NCBI GenBank assembly: GCA_016209895.1
Contig: JACQVH010000244.1
Span: 1 to 53,606 of the forward strand
Reading direction: 5' to 3'
From: Candidatus Hydrogenedentota bacterium
GTDB taxonomy: Bacteria > Hydrogenedentota > Hydrogenedentia > Hydrogenedentales > SLHB01
Length of the DNA stretch: 53,606 bases
Both the position numbers and the translations under genes were made by a program. Below, one piece after another: positions 43,925-52,752 of this stretch. The first letter of the stretch is position 1, and every line of letters begins with the position of its first letter. Under the pieces are notes generated by a model. The model worked only from the letters and a program-made list of their open reading frames with translations. It ran no database searches and was not told the origin of the DNA.

Positions 43925-44179
43925 ATGAGGCCTATTGAGATGCCTTTATACGAACGTGTCGCTTGGGCCCGCGACCTAGACGAACACGGCCTGAAAAAGG
44001 GCGATGTGGTCGTTCTGGTTGACAAAGTGCCTCATCCCAGCGGCGGTGACGCCGGCTTCGTTCTCGAAATATTCAATGCGATCGACGAATCCATCAAGGT
44101 AATCACCGTTCGGGAATCCGACGTAGAAATATTACGCGCCGACGAGATTCTCTCGGTACGTATCTTGGGCCAAATTTGA
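43925..44179 (+). CDS. DUF4926 protein
   Basis: An 84-residue protein: LYERVAWARDLDEHGLKKGD, VVVLVDKVPHPSGGDAGFVLE and VRESDVEILRADEIL resemble the DUF4926 family (an SH3-like beta fold, with DLPEHGLKKGD block). It starts three bases after the glycosidase stop; a second ATG at 43940 is better placed relative to a GAGG. Family function is not established; members often sit beside toxin or mobile genes. Confidence 0.75.
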   Translation: MRPIEMPLYERVAWARDLDEHGLKKGDVVVLVDKVPHPSGGDAGFVLEIFNAIDESIKVITVRESDVEILRADEILSVRILGQI

Positions 44180-44187
44180 ACGAATCA

Positions 44188-44201
44188 CCCCGCGCGCGGG
44201 G
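44188..44201. terminator. GC-rich hairpin between convergent genes
   Basis: CCCCGCG-CGCGGGG is a perfect 14-base palindrome, followed after eight bases by ATTTTT. It could stop transcription from the DUF4926 side. Confidence 0.4.
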
Positions 44202-44221
44202 CGGCGCGGCATTTTTCGGCA

Positions 44222-47200
44222 CTAACTGATTCCTAACGCGCCATTGATTACCTTTTGGACGTCCACGGCGTCCACGCTGCCACTATCGTCCACGTCGGCG
44301 TTGAAGGCGATGGTGATGCCGAGGGCGGCGTTGATAACGAGTTGCACGTCCACCGCATTGACTTCCGCGTTGCCGTCAATATCGGTCGCGTTGGGCCCCG
44401 CCACGGGCGCGAGATTTAACTGCGCCACGTTAATGATGCCGCCGCTGACGTACACCGGCGCCGACCCCGCCACATATCCTTCGGCGGAGCCACTTACCGT
44501 CCACGTTCCTTCATCAAGCTGGTCCAGATAGAAGACGCCGCTGACCGGCTCGCGCGCAAGGGGCGACCAGTCCACATTATTAAGCGTGCCCTGCACCACG
44601 GGCCCGGCATCCTCCGGGATCAGTTCTAAGGTTCGGCCATTCACTAAGTTCAATGAAAGCGAACCCAGCACCAGCGCCTTGCCCAAGTACGGTTTGAAAT
44701 CAACTTCGCCCGATACCTTCGCCTGAATTTCCGCGTCCGTGTACAGGCCCCAGTCATTGTATTCCGCCCGCGTCTGAGCCGGATTCGCGTTCTGGACCAG
44801 CAGCCCGTTCACGTTGCGGAAGCGATTGAAGCCGGTCTCGGCGGCGTCGGCGGTGCTGCCCAATTGCGGGGTCTCGCCGGACTCGCCCTGCTTGCCTTCC
44901 GGGAGTCGCACAAAGACGGCGTCTCCCAGGATGTCTTGAAACAGGTTACGGGCGATCTTGACGCTCGAATCAACGGCGCGGATGCCGTATTCCACCCGCT
45001 TGACGGTCGAATCGTGAATTCTCGAAGCAGACGAGTTCGCGCCGGAAATCTGAATGCCGATCGAGAAGGGATTGTCACTGCCGTTGAGTTCGACATTGGC
45101 GATTTCTGTCGCCACGTCGTTAACTTCGACCAGCACGGCCACGGCGGGATTCCCAGGAAAACGGATAGTAAGATTCTCGACCCGGGTGCCTTCCGCTGCC
45201 ATGACGATGACATGCTCCGGATCGGCGGCGTTGAAATGGCTGATGATCGTGGTCGCTTGGTCGTCGCCCACCAGTTGCACGTAAGGAACTAGAATGACTT
45301 TCTCGGCATAGGTTCCCGGTCGGATGTGGATGAGGAAAGGATAAGCGCTCGTGCCGCCGTTTCCAGTGTATTCCATCGCGCGGCCAATGGTCTTGAACGG
45401 CAGCAGTGCCGTCCCGTTGCCCGTCAGATCATTGCCGAGCACAGCGTCTACGTATATTTCGTGAATCGGGTCGGCGGGATTCGTCGGATCGGTCTGACGC
45501 GTGAATTCCTCGAGGTTGGACAAGCCGTCGTTATCGGCATCGCCTTGGCTGTCGGCGACCAGTGGATTGAAACTGAACTGCACCTCCCAGCCGTCGTACA
45601 TACCGTCGTCGTCGGAATCCGGGTCAGCCGGGTCCGTGCCCAATGTGGCTTCGTCTTCATTGCTCAGGCCATCTTCATCGAAGTCGTTGCCGCCGCCCTC
45701 AGCCGACCAGACCTCATTCCGCCAGCCGTCCGCGACCCAAATTTTGGACCCAAGCACGACTGCGGTCGAAGAAGCTCCAAAATACCCAAGCGACATAAGC
45801 GTGGCCGGCATGTCCGAATTTTGCCTCCAGTTGTTGCCGTCCGGTGAATTCCAGACCTCACGCGTGAACCCGGCGAGCGAACTCAGACTGGTGGCGCCGC
45901 CTAGCAACCAGATTTCGTGCCCATAACTAACCGCCGCAGCGAACACTCGCGGCCCCCAGGGTGCGTTGCCGGTCACTTGTGTCCAGTTAAGACCATCAAC
46001 GGACGACCAGATGTCCGCGAGTAAACTGTTGGTAGATGACATACCTGCCATGACCCAGAGCTTGCCCTCGTGTACCAAACAGGCGTAGCCGATACGGGAA
46101 CCCCAGGGCGCATTGGGCTGAACCCGGGTCCACACGGACCCGTCCGGTGAGGACCAGACATCGCTTAGTGGGGCATTGCTCAGGTCCACGCCGCCAATCA
46201 CCCACAGTTTTCCGTCGTGCACCAGCGAATAGTGAAAGCCCCGGGCTAACCAGGGCGTGGCCACGGAGATGGGAGACCACGCGACGCCGTCCGACGAAAA
46301 CCAAATATCATCCAATACCGTCGTGCCACCCCCCGACGCGGGTGCGCCTCCGAGAATCCAGAGTTTGCCGTCAAATGCCGCGCTGCTGTGGAAGTAACGC
46401 GCCGTCCAAGGCGCTGCCGCGGTATCCTGCTGCCAATTCCCGCCATCCGACGATGACCAAACGTCCGCCGGCGCCTGGCCGCCACCGTCGAAATCGCCAC
46501 CAATACCCCCGAGCACCCACAGCCGGTTATTGTGAGCGGACGTCGAATGCCCTAAGCGCGGTCCCCAGGGTGGAGTGGCCACCGTCTGGGTCCAGTTCGT
46601 TCCATCCGGCGATGACCATGCATCATTGAATGCCAGTATTCCGCCGCCACCGCCGATGACCCAAAGTTTGCTGTCGAATATCGCTCCGGTATGCCAAGCG
46701 CGCGGTGCCCACGGGGCCCGTATCAGTACCTGCGTCCAGTTTAGGCCATCGGGCGAAGACCAAATCTCGCTCGACATCTGCATACTGTCGCCACCGATAA
46801 ATCCACCCATCAGCCAGAGTTGGCCGTTCAGCGACAGGCTCGTGTGACTGTATCGTCCGGTCCATGGGACCGCGTCAGTCACCTGGGTCCAGTTCGCACC
46901 GTCCGGGGATGACCAGACGTCCGTCAGGCTCTGTCCGTTGCTATCCCCGCCGATGATCCACAGTTTGTTGTCATGCACCACGGCCGCGTGGCCGCGGCGA
47001 GCTGACCACGGGGCGGCGGTGGTATCCTGCGTCCAATTCGATCCGTCCGCAGATGACCAGATATCGTTGAGGTTGCCACCGAGGTCGGAGTTGCCTCCGA
47101 GAATCCATATCTTTCCCGCGAACACCGCCGCCGCACGACTATCGCGGGCTGCCCACGGAGCGGACGCCGTAACTTGCGTCCAATTGATTCCGTCCGCCGA

Positions 47201-47614
47201 GGACCACACATCGTTGTATCCAATCTTCTCGCCCGTGTAACTGTTGCTGCCCCCGAATAGATATATCTTTCCACCAAATGCAACGGCCGCGTGGCTGCTA
47301 CGCGCCGTCCAAGGCGCGCTTGCGGTGACTTGCGTCCAGTTCGCTCCATCCGCGGAAGACCACACGTCATTGGTGGGGCCGAGAAAGCTGCTTCCGCCGA
47401 GTATCCACAGTTTGCCATCGTGCACGACGCTGGCATGATTGGCTCGGCCCTCAAATTGTCCCAAGACTTTGGTCCAGGTCAGGTCGCCAACGGACCAGGC
47501 ATTCAGAGATAGCAGATAGGAAAGGGCCAGAACGCACAGCCCCCACTTCCGTTCGTCAGCCCGCACTCCTCGGCGGCACAATACACCCGTGACTACGATC
47601 CATGATTGCGACAT
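44222..47614 (-). CDS. Giant secreted Kelch-like double propeller, TSP3, beta-helix and dockerin protein
   Basis: The 1130-residue protein starts at ATG 47614 (GGGGAGGTGGTGAGG upstream) with a signal (CVLALSYLLSLNAWS). Twelve Kelch-type blades follow, each like ARSSHAAVAFGGKIYLFGG plus DVWSSADGANWTQV; this would make two six-bladed propellers. Then come calcium-binding thrombospondin type 3 segments (DFDEDGLSNEDEATLGTDPA, DSDDDGMYDGWE), a right-handed beta-helix (DUF1565-like, IYVDAVLGNDLTGNGTALLP) and, at the C-terminus, two F-hand Ca2+ loops (ATDIDGNAEVNAVD, NADVDDSGSVDAVD) of a type I dockerin. It is likely displayed or secreted; no cohesin is in the window. Confidence 0.88.
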   Translation of the reverse strand: MSQSWIVVTGVLCRRGVRADERKWGLCVLALSYLLSLNAWSVGDLTWTKVLGQFEGRANHASVVHDGKLWILGGSSFLGPTNDVWSSADGANWTQVTASAPWTARSSHAAVAFGGKIYLFGGSNSYTGEKIGYNDVWSSADGINWTQVTASAPWAARDSRAAAVFAGKIWILGGNSDLGGNLNDIWSSADGSNWTQDTTAAPWSARRGHAAVVHDNKLWIIGGDSNGQSLTDVWSSPDGANWTQVTDAVPWTGRYSHTSLSLNGQLWLMGGFIGGDSMQMSSEIWSSPDGLNWTQVLIRAPWAPRAWHTGAIFDSKLWVIGGGGGILAFNDAWSSPDGTNWTQTVATPPWGPRLGHSTSAHNNRLWVLGGIGGDFDGGGQAPADVWSSSDGGNWQQDTAAAPWTARYFHSSAAFDGKLWILGGAPASGGGTTVLDDIWFSSDGVAWSPISVATPWLARGFHYSLVHDGKLWVIGGVDLSNAPLSDVWSSPDGSVWTRVQPNAPWGSRIGYACLVHEGKLWVMAGMSSTNSLLADIWSSVDGLNWTQVTGNAPWGPRVFAAAVSYGHEIWLLGGATSLSSLAGFTREVWNSPDGNNWRQNSDMPATLMSLGYFGASSTAVVLGSKIWVADGWRNEVWSAEGGGNDFDEDGLSNEDEATLGTDPADPDSDDDGMYDGWEVQFSFNPLVADSQGDADNDGLSNLEEFTRQTDPTNPADPIHEIYVDAVLGNDLTGNGTALLPFKTIGRAMEYTGNGGTSAYPFLIHIRPGTYAEKVILVPYVQLVGDDQATTIISHFNAADPEHVIVMAAEGTRVENLTIRFPGNPAVAVLVEVNDVATEIANVELNGSDNPFSIGIQISGANSSASRIHDSTVKRVEYGIRAVDSSVKIARNLFQDILGDAVFVRLPEGKQGESGETPQLGSTADAAETGFNRFRNVNGLLVQNANPAQTRAEYNDWGLYTDAEIQAKVSGEVDFKPYLGKALVLGSLSLNLVNGRTLELIPEDAGPVVQGTLNNVDWSPLAREPVSGVFYLDQLDEGTWTVSGSAEGYVAGSAPVYVSGGIINVAQLNLAPVAGPNATDIDGNAEVNAVDVQLVINAALGITIAFNADVDDSGSVDAVDVQKVINGALGIS

Positions 47615-47822
47615 GTCCTCACCACCTCCCCATACCCTGCTACCGCCTTCCCGTTAATGAAATGAATCGTCGCTTGATCCCATCATGGTTTAGACCACGG
47701 GGATCACGCCCTACACCCAAAGTCAAGAAGCTATAGGAAATTCTCCCGCAATGCAAGTCCGTCGGTTGTTCCACAATCCGCACGTAAGGAAGTCTGCCCA
47801 ACTTGCGAGTTCCGCGTTTGCG
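47615..47822. other. Intergenic spacer before the L10 region, no gene seen
   Basis: No ORF or RNA was recognised here. It should contain the promoter of the Kelch gene on the minus strand and an upstream promoter for the L10 leader. Confidence 0.45.
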
Positions 47823-47869
47823 GAGTTCGTAGACGCGACGTCCTCGTCGCGTTCCTCACTTACGAACTC
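47823..47869. repeat. Nested hairpin GAGTTCGTA ... TACGAACTC with inner CGCGACG-CGTCGCG
   Basis: Outer arms GAGTTCGTA (47823-47831) and TACGAACTC (47861-47869) surround an inner stem CGCGACG (47834-47840) and CGTCGCG (47845-47851) with a four-base loop. It could form a cruciform upstream of the L10 leader; function unknown. Confidence 0.6.
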
Positions 47870-47950
47870 TGTGTGGTAGCAGCCAGTTTGACTTCGGGGC
47901 GGTGACTCTGATAAAAGAACAGCGCGTTTGTTGATGATAAGCACTGGTCA

Positions 47951-48019
47951 GAGACAGCCGGTGGCCGCAAGGCCTTAATGATTGCCTGCCGAGACCGGGA
48001 AGAAAGCACGCGAATTCTG
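47951..48019 (+). promoter_or_regulatory. Ribosomal protein L10 leader RNA
   Basis: GACAGCCGGTGGCCGCAAGG (first part) and CCTTAATGATTGCCTGCCGA form the conserved L10-leader core: an outer stem CCGGT (47958-47962)/ACCGG (47994-47998), an inner GGCC-GCAA-GGCC hairpin with a GNRA loop, and the single-stranded TTAATGATTGCCTGC part bound by L10(L12)4. It precedes rplJ and an attenuator-like terminator, fitting autoregulation by L10. Confidence 0.9.
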
Positions 48020-48059
48020 TCCCGCACTGTCTTGGTGACCGTGCGGGATTTTTTGTTTT
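48020..48059 (+). terminator. Attenuator terminator in the L10 leader
   Basis: TCCCGCAC (48020-48027) pairs with GTGCGGGA (48041-48048), followed by TTTTTTGTTTT. It lies between the L10-binding site and the rplJ Shine-Dalgarno site, so it likely works as a transcription attenuator controlled by L10 binding. Confidence 0.85.
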
Positions 48060-48078
48060 GGGAAGGAGGTGAACCCCA

Positions 48079-48606
48079 TTGGCGACCACGGAAAAAACGG
48101 CCGAGATTGCGGAGTTGAAAGAACGCATCGAGGGCAGCTCAGTGGTCATCCTGACGAAATACGTCGGGACCAACTCGGAGCAGGTGACCGACTTGCGCAA
48201 ACGTCTGCGCGATCAAGCGGTCCGGCTTAAGGTGTACAAGAACACGTTGGCCCAACTCGCCTTGAATGAATTGAACTTGGGCGACGCGGGAAAATTCATC
48301 GAAGGGCCCACCGCGTGGGCCTTTTCGAAGGACCCGGTATCGGCGGCGAAGATTCTCAAGGATTACGCCAAGGACGTGCCCCAGGTGGAAATGCGGGGCG
48401 GCATCCTGGAAGGCCGGGTGGTGACCAAACAGCAACTGGAAGCCCTGGCTGGATTGCCGGCGCGCGAAGTGCTTATCGCGCAGGTGGTGGGCACCATGGC
48501 CGCGCCGCTGCGAAACTTCGTCGGAGTGTTGGCCGCAGTCCCGCGGAACTTAGTCAACGTTTTGGAGCAGATTCGAAAACAAAAAGAAAGCGCAGCCGCA
48601 GCCTGA
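48079..48606 (+). CDS. rplJ: Ribosomal protein L10 (uL10)
   Basis: The 175-residue protein is full length. Start is a TTG at 48079, behind a perfect AAGGAGGTGA at 48063-48072. KTAEIAELKERIEGSSVVIL, RLRDQAVRLKVYKNTLAQLA and GPTAWAFSKDPVSAAKILKD are L10 blocks, and the C-terminal helix (VPRNLVNVLEQIRKQKES) binds L7/L12 dimers. It forms the ribosomal stalk base, and with L12 probably binds the leader RNA to regulate its own operon. Confidence 0.97.
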   Translation: MATTEKTAEIAELKERIEGSSVVILTKYVGTNSEQVTDLRKRLRDQAVRLKVYKNTLAQLALNELNLGDAGKFIEGPTAWAFSKDPVSAAKILKDYAKDVPQVEMRGGILEGRVVTKQQLEALAGLPAREVLIAQVVGTMAAPLRNFVGVLAAVPRNLVNVLEQIRKQKESAAAA

Positions 48607-48644
48607 ACACGGCTGCCTGCAACTAAGGAAGAGGAGACAGATAC

Positions 48645-49052
48645 ATGTCGGAGACAGCGACGAAATTGAATGAGATAATTGAACAGGTGTCGAGCCTGAG
48701 CGTGCTCGAATTAAGCGACTTGGTGAAGAAACTCGAAGAGAAGTTCGGTGTCACCGCTGCGGCGCCCATGATGATGGGCGGGATGATGCCCGCGGCCGCG
48801 GGCGGTGGTGAAGCCGCCGCCGAAGAAGGCCCGACTTCGTTCGACGTTATCCTCAAGGAGGTAGGCGCGCAGAAGATTCAGGTCATCAAGGAAGTGCGCG
48901 CAGTCACCAGCCTGGGCTTGAAGGAAGCCAAGGACCTCGTGGATGGCGCCCCGAAACCGGTGAAAGAAGGCGTCGCGGAAGATGAAGGCAAACAGATCAA
49001 AGAAAAGCTGGAAGCGGTTGGCGCGACGGTCGAATTGAAAGGCCGAGCATAA
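48645..49052 (+). CDS. rplL: Ribosomal protein L7/L12 (bL12)
   Basis: A 135-residue protein. The N-terminal helix-dimerisation part is [20 protein letters not shown]; the hinge is Ala/Gly/Met-rich ([19 protein letters not shown]); the C-terminal domain has [38 protein letters not shown] and the final [20 protein letters not shown] is upstream. Unusually, the rpoB gene does not follow; a sigma-54 activator does. It forms the ribosomal stalk. Confidence 0.98.
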   Translation: MSETATKLNEIIEQVSSLSVLELSDLVKKLEEKFGVTAAAPMMMGGMMPAAAGGGEAAAEEGPTSFDVILKEVGAQKIQVIKEVRAVTSLGLKEAKDLVDGAPKPVKEGVAEDEGKQIKEKLEAVGATVELKGRA

Positions 49053-49095
49053 ATCGGTATCCGGTTTCCAGTTTCCGGTTATCTGAGTGTGTTGT

Positions 49096-49131
49096 GGCGG
49101 CAGGGCGAGATGTCCTGTCGCCTTGTTGTTT
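49096..49131 (+). terminator. Intrinsic terminator after rplL
   Basis: GGCGGCAGG (49096-49104) pairs with CCTGTCGCC (49114-49122), with one G-U pair, and is followed by TTGTTGTTT. This ends the rplJ-rplL unit. Confidence 0.75.
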
Positions 49132-49173
49132 CTGGCAAGATTCGCTGGTCATATTCTGCTCGAATTTGATACA

Positions 49174-50571
49174 ATGAATCAGGTCACAGATCGGACTGTT
49201 TCGATGCGAAACAAAGAAACTAACGCCCAGTCCAGGGTGCTCGTCGCAAGTCCGGATATTGCTTACGCCAGCCTTTTGGCACGGCAAATCACCATTGACG
49301 GCCACATTGTCGAGCGGTGTCATGATGCCAAGGGGGTCTTGCGTATCGGTACCCGGAGGAAGCTCGATGTGCTGCTGCTCGACCTCGATTTGGCCGACGA
49401 GGCGGACGTGGACCTCGTATCCTTCATACACCGACAGAATCCGGATACACAACTCGTTCTACTCTTTGATGTTACGAAGATAGAACGGGCCATTGAAGGC
49501 ATCCGGAAGGGGGCATTCTTTTACCTGCCGAAATCGAGCCAACCGGCGGATGTGGCCTACGTGGTTTCAAAAGCTATAAGAAGCTTAACCACCCACGCGG
49601 CAGTTCAAGGCTTCGAACAGACCCAGTTCGAGGAATTGCTCGGCGCGACCCCCGCCATGCGGCGGGTGATCGAATTGACCCGCAAGGTCGCCCCCACCGA
49701 CAGCACCGTGCTTCTGCTCGGCGAAAGTGGAACCGGCAAGGAACTGCTTGCGCACACCGTCCATCGCCTGAGCACCCGGCGCGAGATGCCGTTCATCGCG
49801 ATCAACTGCGCCGCCTTGCCGGAGACGTTGCTCGAGAGCGAGATGTTCGGACACGTCAAAGGCGCGTTCACGGGTGCCGAGTCGGACAAGCGCGGCCTCT
49901 TCGAAGAAGCCGACGGCGGCACTATTTTTCTGGATGAGATTGGGGACATGGCCCTGCTGACGCAGGCCAAACTGCTACGCGTTCTGCAAGACGGGGAAAT
50001 CCGCCCGGTCGGCGCATCCACCTCGCGGCGGGTGGATGTGCGCGTCATCGCGGCTACTAATCGCGACCTGACCGAAGCCGTGGCGGTGAAGAGCTTTCGC
50101 GAGGACTTGTACTTCCGCCTGAACGTCATCCAGATTCGGATTCCGCCGCTGCGCGAGCGCATGGAGGCGCTCCCGCACCTGGTCAACTATTTCTTGGCGC
50201 GATTCAGCGCCAAGTACGGCAAGCCCGCGCGCGAGTTGGCCGCCGAATGCCAGGCCGTCCTCAGAAATTACGAGTATCCCGGCAACGTGCGTGAACTCGA
50301 AAGTATCATCGCGCACGCGGTGATCTTATCCGACGACGAAGTCATTCGGGCGCACGATCTGCCTGACTACGTCCACGCCCAGCGGAGACCGTTATTGGCG
50401 CTTCCCTACCACGGTGCAGACGATCTGCCGAACCTCGAGGAAATGGAGAAGCGACTGATCCGAACGGCGCTCGACAAGCTCCGCGGAAATCAATCCGAAG
50501 CCGCCAAACAACTCGGCATCTCCCGCTCCACCCTCTGGCGAAAAATAAAACAATACGGGTTGACGACGTAA
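49174..50571 (+). CDS. Sigma-54-dependent response regulator (NtrC family)
   Basis: The 465-residue protein has three parts. The receiver domain ([15 protein letters not shown] to about residue 125) carries the phosphoacceptor Asp in [15 protein letters not shown]. The AAA+ domain has Walker A GESGTGKE, the sigma-54 contact loop GAFTGA and Walker [12 protein letters not shown]. The C-terminus is a Fis-type helix-turn-helix ([20 protein letters not shown]). No histidine kinase is adjacent. A TACAAT at 49170-49175 overlaps the ATG at 49174, so the ATG at 49204 could be the real start; the upstream frame (from 49087) reads through the rplL terminator and is not conserved. Confidence 0.92.
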   Translation: MNQVTDRTVSMRNKETNAQSRVLVASPDIAYASLLARQITIDGHIVERCHDAKGVLRIGTRRKLDVLLLDLDLADEADVDLVSFIHRQNPDTQLVLLFDVTKIERAIEGIRKGAFFYLPKSSQPADVAYVVSKAIRSLTTHAAVQGFEQTQFEELLGATPAMRRVIELTRKVAPTDSTVLLLGESGTGKELLAHTVHRLSTRREMPFIAINCAALPETLLESEMFGHVKGAFTGAESDKRGLFEEADGGTIFLDEIGDMALLTQAKLLRVLQDGEIRPVGASTSRRVDVRVIAATNRDLTEAVAVKSFREDLYFRLNVIQIRIPPLRERMEALPHLVNYFLARFSAKYGKPARELAAECQAVLRNYEYPGNVRELESIIAHAVILSDDEVIRAHDLPDYVHAQRRPLLALPYHGADDLPNLEEMEKRLIRTALDKLRGNQSEAAKQLGISRSTLWRKIKQYGLTT

Positions 50572-50659
50572 CTGGCCCCGGGCGGCCCGCACCGTGCCCA
50601 GTTTGAGATCGCGTGGTCCCCAATCCGGAATCACCGTGCCCCGACTCGCGATAGTTCAT
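50570..50659 (-). pseudogene. hicA: Decayed hicA toxin gene
   Basis: Directly after hicB, an ATG (50659) overlaps its stop by ATGA and starts MNYRES, typical of HicA. The rest is deleted or out of frame: in the next frame VIPDWGPRDLKLGTVRAA resembles the HicA C-terminal motif VIPxHxxxDLKxGTLRAI. The central double-stranded RNA-binding segment with the catalytic His is missing. This suggests that the toxin was lost while hicB stayed. Confidence 0.55.
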
Positions 50660-50907
50660 CGCGCCGGTACCAAGCACTCAAACCAAATGGAATCCTGATC
50701 GGATTCCTGCAGGAGATTCCCCGGCAATGGTTTACCGAGATCCTCGTACATTTCGAGTGTCGCGCTGACCGCGTCCTGGACGTGGTCGAGAATCTCATCG
50801 AGCGTGTCTCCTTCAGTGACCAATTCCGGCAGCACCGGGCTAGTCACCGTGTAGCCACCTTCCGGCTGGGGTGTCAATACCAATGGAACCTTGAGCAGCT
50901 TGTCCAT
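50656..50907 (-). CDS. hicB: HicB-family antitoxin-like protein
   Basis: An 83-residue protein with the HicB N-terminal fold: LKVPLVLTPQPEGGYTVTSP, LPELVTEGDTLDEILDHVQD and AVSATLEMYEDLGKPLP. It lacks a C-terminal DNA-binding domain, as do the short HicB forms. GAAAGG is upstream of the ATG. Its usual toxin partner hicA survives only as a remnant immediately downstream (50570-50659). It may act as a solitary regulator. Confidence 0.82.
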   Translation of the reverse strand: MDKLLKVPLVLTPQPEGGYTVTSPVLPELVTEGDTLDEILDHVQDAVSATLEMYEDLGKPLPGNLLQESDQDSIWFECLVPAR

Positions 50908-50945
50908 AATGTTTGCCTTTCATCAGGGGGCGATTTCTCTCTCAG

Positions 50946-50951
50946 ATTATA
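50946..50951 (-). promoter_or_regulatory. Putative -10 box of hicB
   Basis: TATAAT is read on the minus strand about 40 bases upstream of the hicB start; no clear -35 is present. Confidence 0.3.
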
Positions 50952-51110
50952 TACCTTCGGTTTCGCTTAGCTCATCACCCAGGGCGTCGCTTTGCTTTGC
51001 CCTGCGCCGACGTGTCGGGCTTCTCCGGAGCTATTTGTAAAAGCTCTGAGATGTCAACCATAGTTTCCTCACGACGACGAGTCCATTGCTACGACCATCA
51101 ACAACCCATG

Positions 51111-52349
51111 TCAGAACTTGTACGTGTAGCCGACCGTGAACGAATCCGCTTCGATGCTGATTTTGGTGCCTTGACCGACGATCGAGAAGAGGTCGCCGCG
51201 GCCGTTGTCGGTCATTTCGCGTTCGAAGGCGTGGAGGAAACTGAAGTGGAGGTCGTGACGTTTGTTGATTCTATAGGTCGCGCCGAACGCGCCGTGGTAG
51301 CGAGTCGTGGCGGGGAAGAGCGCGTTGGCGAAGACCACGTCATTGTCCAGCGGCGATTCGCCGTAGGAGAAGCCGGCGCGGAGTGTCCAACGGCCGCCGG
51401 CTTTCCAGTTCGCGCCGAACTTGACGACGTGTTGGTCGTCCCAGCCGAGTCCGCCGGTGATCGGCAATTTGCCCAATTGCGGAATGCCGTCGTAATCCAC
51501 GAACTTATAGTCAAGAAGGAATTCGAGCCGCGGCGTAGCTTCATACGCGAGACCCGCCACGAACATCCGCGGCAGATCGAGGTTGTAGCGCAGCGCGTCG
51601 GCGTACTGATTGAAATCAAACATCCACTGCCGCGTTGAATAGGCGGCCCCGAATCCCCATTTCTCCCAGCGTTTGTATACGCCCAGTTGCAGCCCGATGC
51701 CCAGGGCGTCGTCCCAGTCGTTGTCCGCCTCGGCGGGCGTAAATCGTAGCGTGAGGGAGTCGGTGCGAAGGCGGGTCCAGTTGCCGTGCAGCGCGACGCC
51801 GACGGCCCAGCCGTTGTCAAACTCGTGAGCATACGCTACAGGGATTTTCGCGATGTAATAGGCCGCGCGGCGGTCGCCGTGGTCCAGCAACGCCCCAAGG
51901 GTCGTCCGCGAGTTCTCGTAATCAATGCCGGTGCCGCTCATGCCGAAAAGCCCAAAACCGAAGGTACCGTTTTTGCCGGGCGCGATCACGCCGATTTGCG
52001 GAATGAATACGGGCGTGTCATCCCGCATCGTGCCCGCGAATTTGTTCGCGAACGGTATCCCGATGGGACCCCAGGGCCGCAGTGTCCGGCGAGCGAGCAA
52101 CGTCTCATAGCTAACGTCGAAGCGCCGCTCGAGGTCCACGATGCCGGCCGGGTTCAAGGTAATCCAGGTGGCGTCCTGAGGCGAAGCCGCGCCCGCGCCG
52201 GCCTGACCCTGCTGAACCGGTCCCATGCCCAAGAGTTCATAGCCCTCGTTAGCCTCACAATGGAACGCAGAGAAGAGTGCGAACATGGCCGCGACACTTG
52301 CGAAGCGCGGTCTGCGTAGTGGAGTGGAGAAAATCGAGAAAGTGGTCAT
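51111..52349 (-). CDS. OmpP1/FadL/TodX-type outer membrane transporter
   Basis: The 412-residue protein has a signal peptide (MTTFSIFSTPLRRPRFASVA onward, cut at about FHCEA) and FadL-family features: an early hatch-like segment GMGPVQQGQAGAGAASPQDA, TLNPAGIVDL (the conserved NPA) and many amphipathic beta-strands, ending with the aromatic Phe (FTVGYTYKF) used by BAM. FadL-type channels pass long-chain fatty acids or other hydrophobic compounds. The start at 52349 is chosen because a 12-codon upstream extension from TTG lacks signal character. No downstream partner is evident. Confidence 0.9.
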   Translation of the reverse strand: MTTFSIFSTPLRRPRFASVAAMFALFSAFHCEANEGYELLGMGPVQQGQAGAGAASPQDATWITLNPAGIVDLERRFDVSYETLLARRTLRPWGPIGIPFANKFAGTMRDDTPVFIPQIGVIAPGKNGTFGFGLFGMSGTGIDYENSRTTLGALLDHGDRRAAYYIAKIPVAYAHEFDNGWAVGVALHGNWTRLRTDSLTLRFTPAEADNDWDDALGIGLQLGVYKRWEKWGFGAAYSTRQWMFDFNQYADALRYNLDLPRMFVAGLAYEATPRLEFLLDYKFVDYDGIPQLGKLPITGGLGWDDQHVVKFGANWKAGGRWTLRAGFSYGESPLDNDVVFANALFPATTRYHGAFGATYRINKRHDLHFSFLHAFEREMTDNGRGDLFSIVGQGTKISIEADSFTVGYTYKF

Positions 52350-52624
52350 TGAGCACACTATCCTCAAACCAACTGCAAGGATCAAACACTTCGAATGGGC
52401 GTACGCAACTGACGTCGCCGTCCAGGGTTACCTTAACGCCAAGAACACCACGGCATACGGTGCGCTATTCACGTGTTATTCAAACAGGCCCAGCCAGAGC
52501 GGTCGGCGCGAACAGAAGCGCCGGCCGACACCGCAGAGGGCGGGGGCTTCTAACGGTACTGGGTAGCGTCCGTGGGAAATCGGTAGCTCTTCCCGCAGAA
52601 CGCGCAGAGCATAAAATGCAACAG
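52350..52624. other. Intergenic region between FadL gene and the small membrane protein unit
   Basis: About 275 bases without a recognisable gene, RNA or repeat. It should contain the FadL promoter on the minus strand. Confidence 0.4.
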
Positions 52625-52653
52625 TTGACATAACCAACAATTCTGAGTAAACT
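52625..52653 (+). promoter_or_regulatory. Strong sigma-70-type promoter
   Basis: TTGACA (52625-52630) is perfect, spacing is 17 bases and TAAACT (52648-52653) is close to consensus. It precedes the small ORFs at 52679 and 52753. Confidence 0.7.
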
Positions 52654-52678
52654 AAGGCGCTGTAGGAAGGAAGACCCG

Positions 52679-52750
52679 ATGTCCAACTCTGAATGGGGGA
52701 GATGGACGAGAGACGGGCTATTGCAGACGCAAAAACAGAAGGAGAGCTGA
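52679..52750 (+). CDS. Possible 23-residue leader ORF
   Basis: MSNSEWGRWTRDGLLQTQKQ then KES and a stop. AGGAAGGAAG lies before the ATG, so it could be translated. It ends two bases before the ATG of the 38-residue membrane protein, so it may couple translation. The same DNA can instead be read in the frame of that protein (from 52693), so its reality is uncertain. Confidence 0.35.
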   Translation: MSNSEWGRWTRDGLLQTQKQKES

Positions 52751-52752
52751 AG

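Noticed and set aside
52679-52750. The leader ORF as a regulatory attenuator peptide
   Set aside because: No run of one amino-acid codon and no alternative hairpins were found, so attenuation of the classic type is not supported; kept only as a low-confidence ORF.
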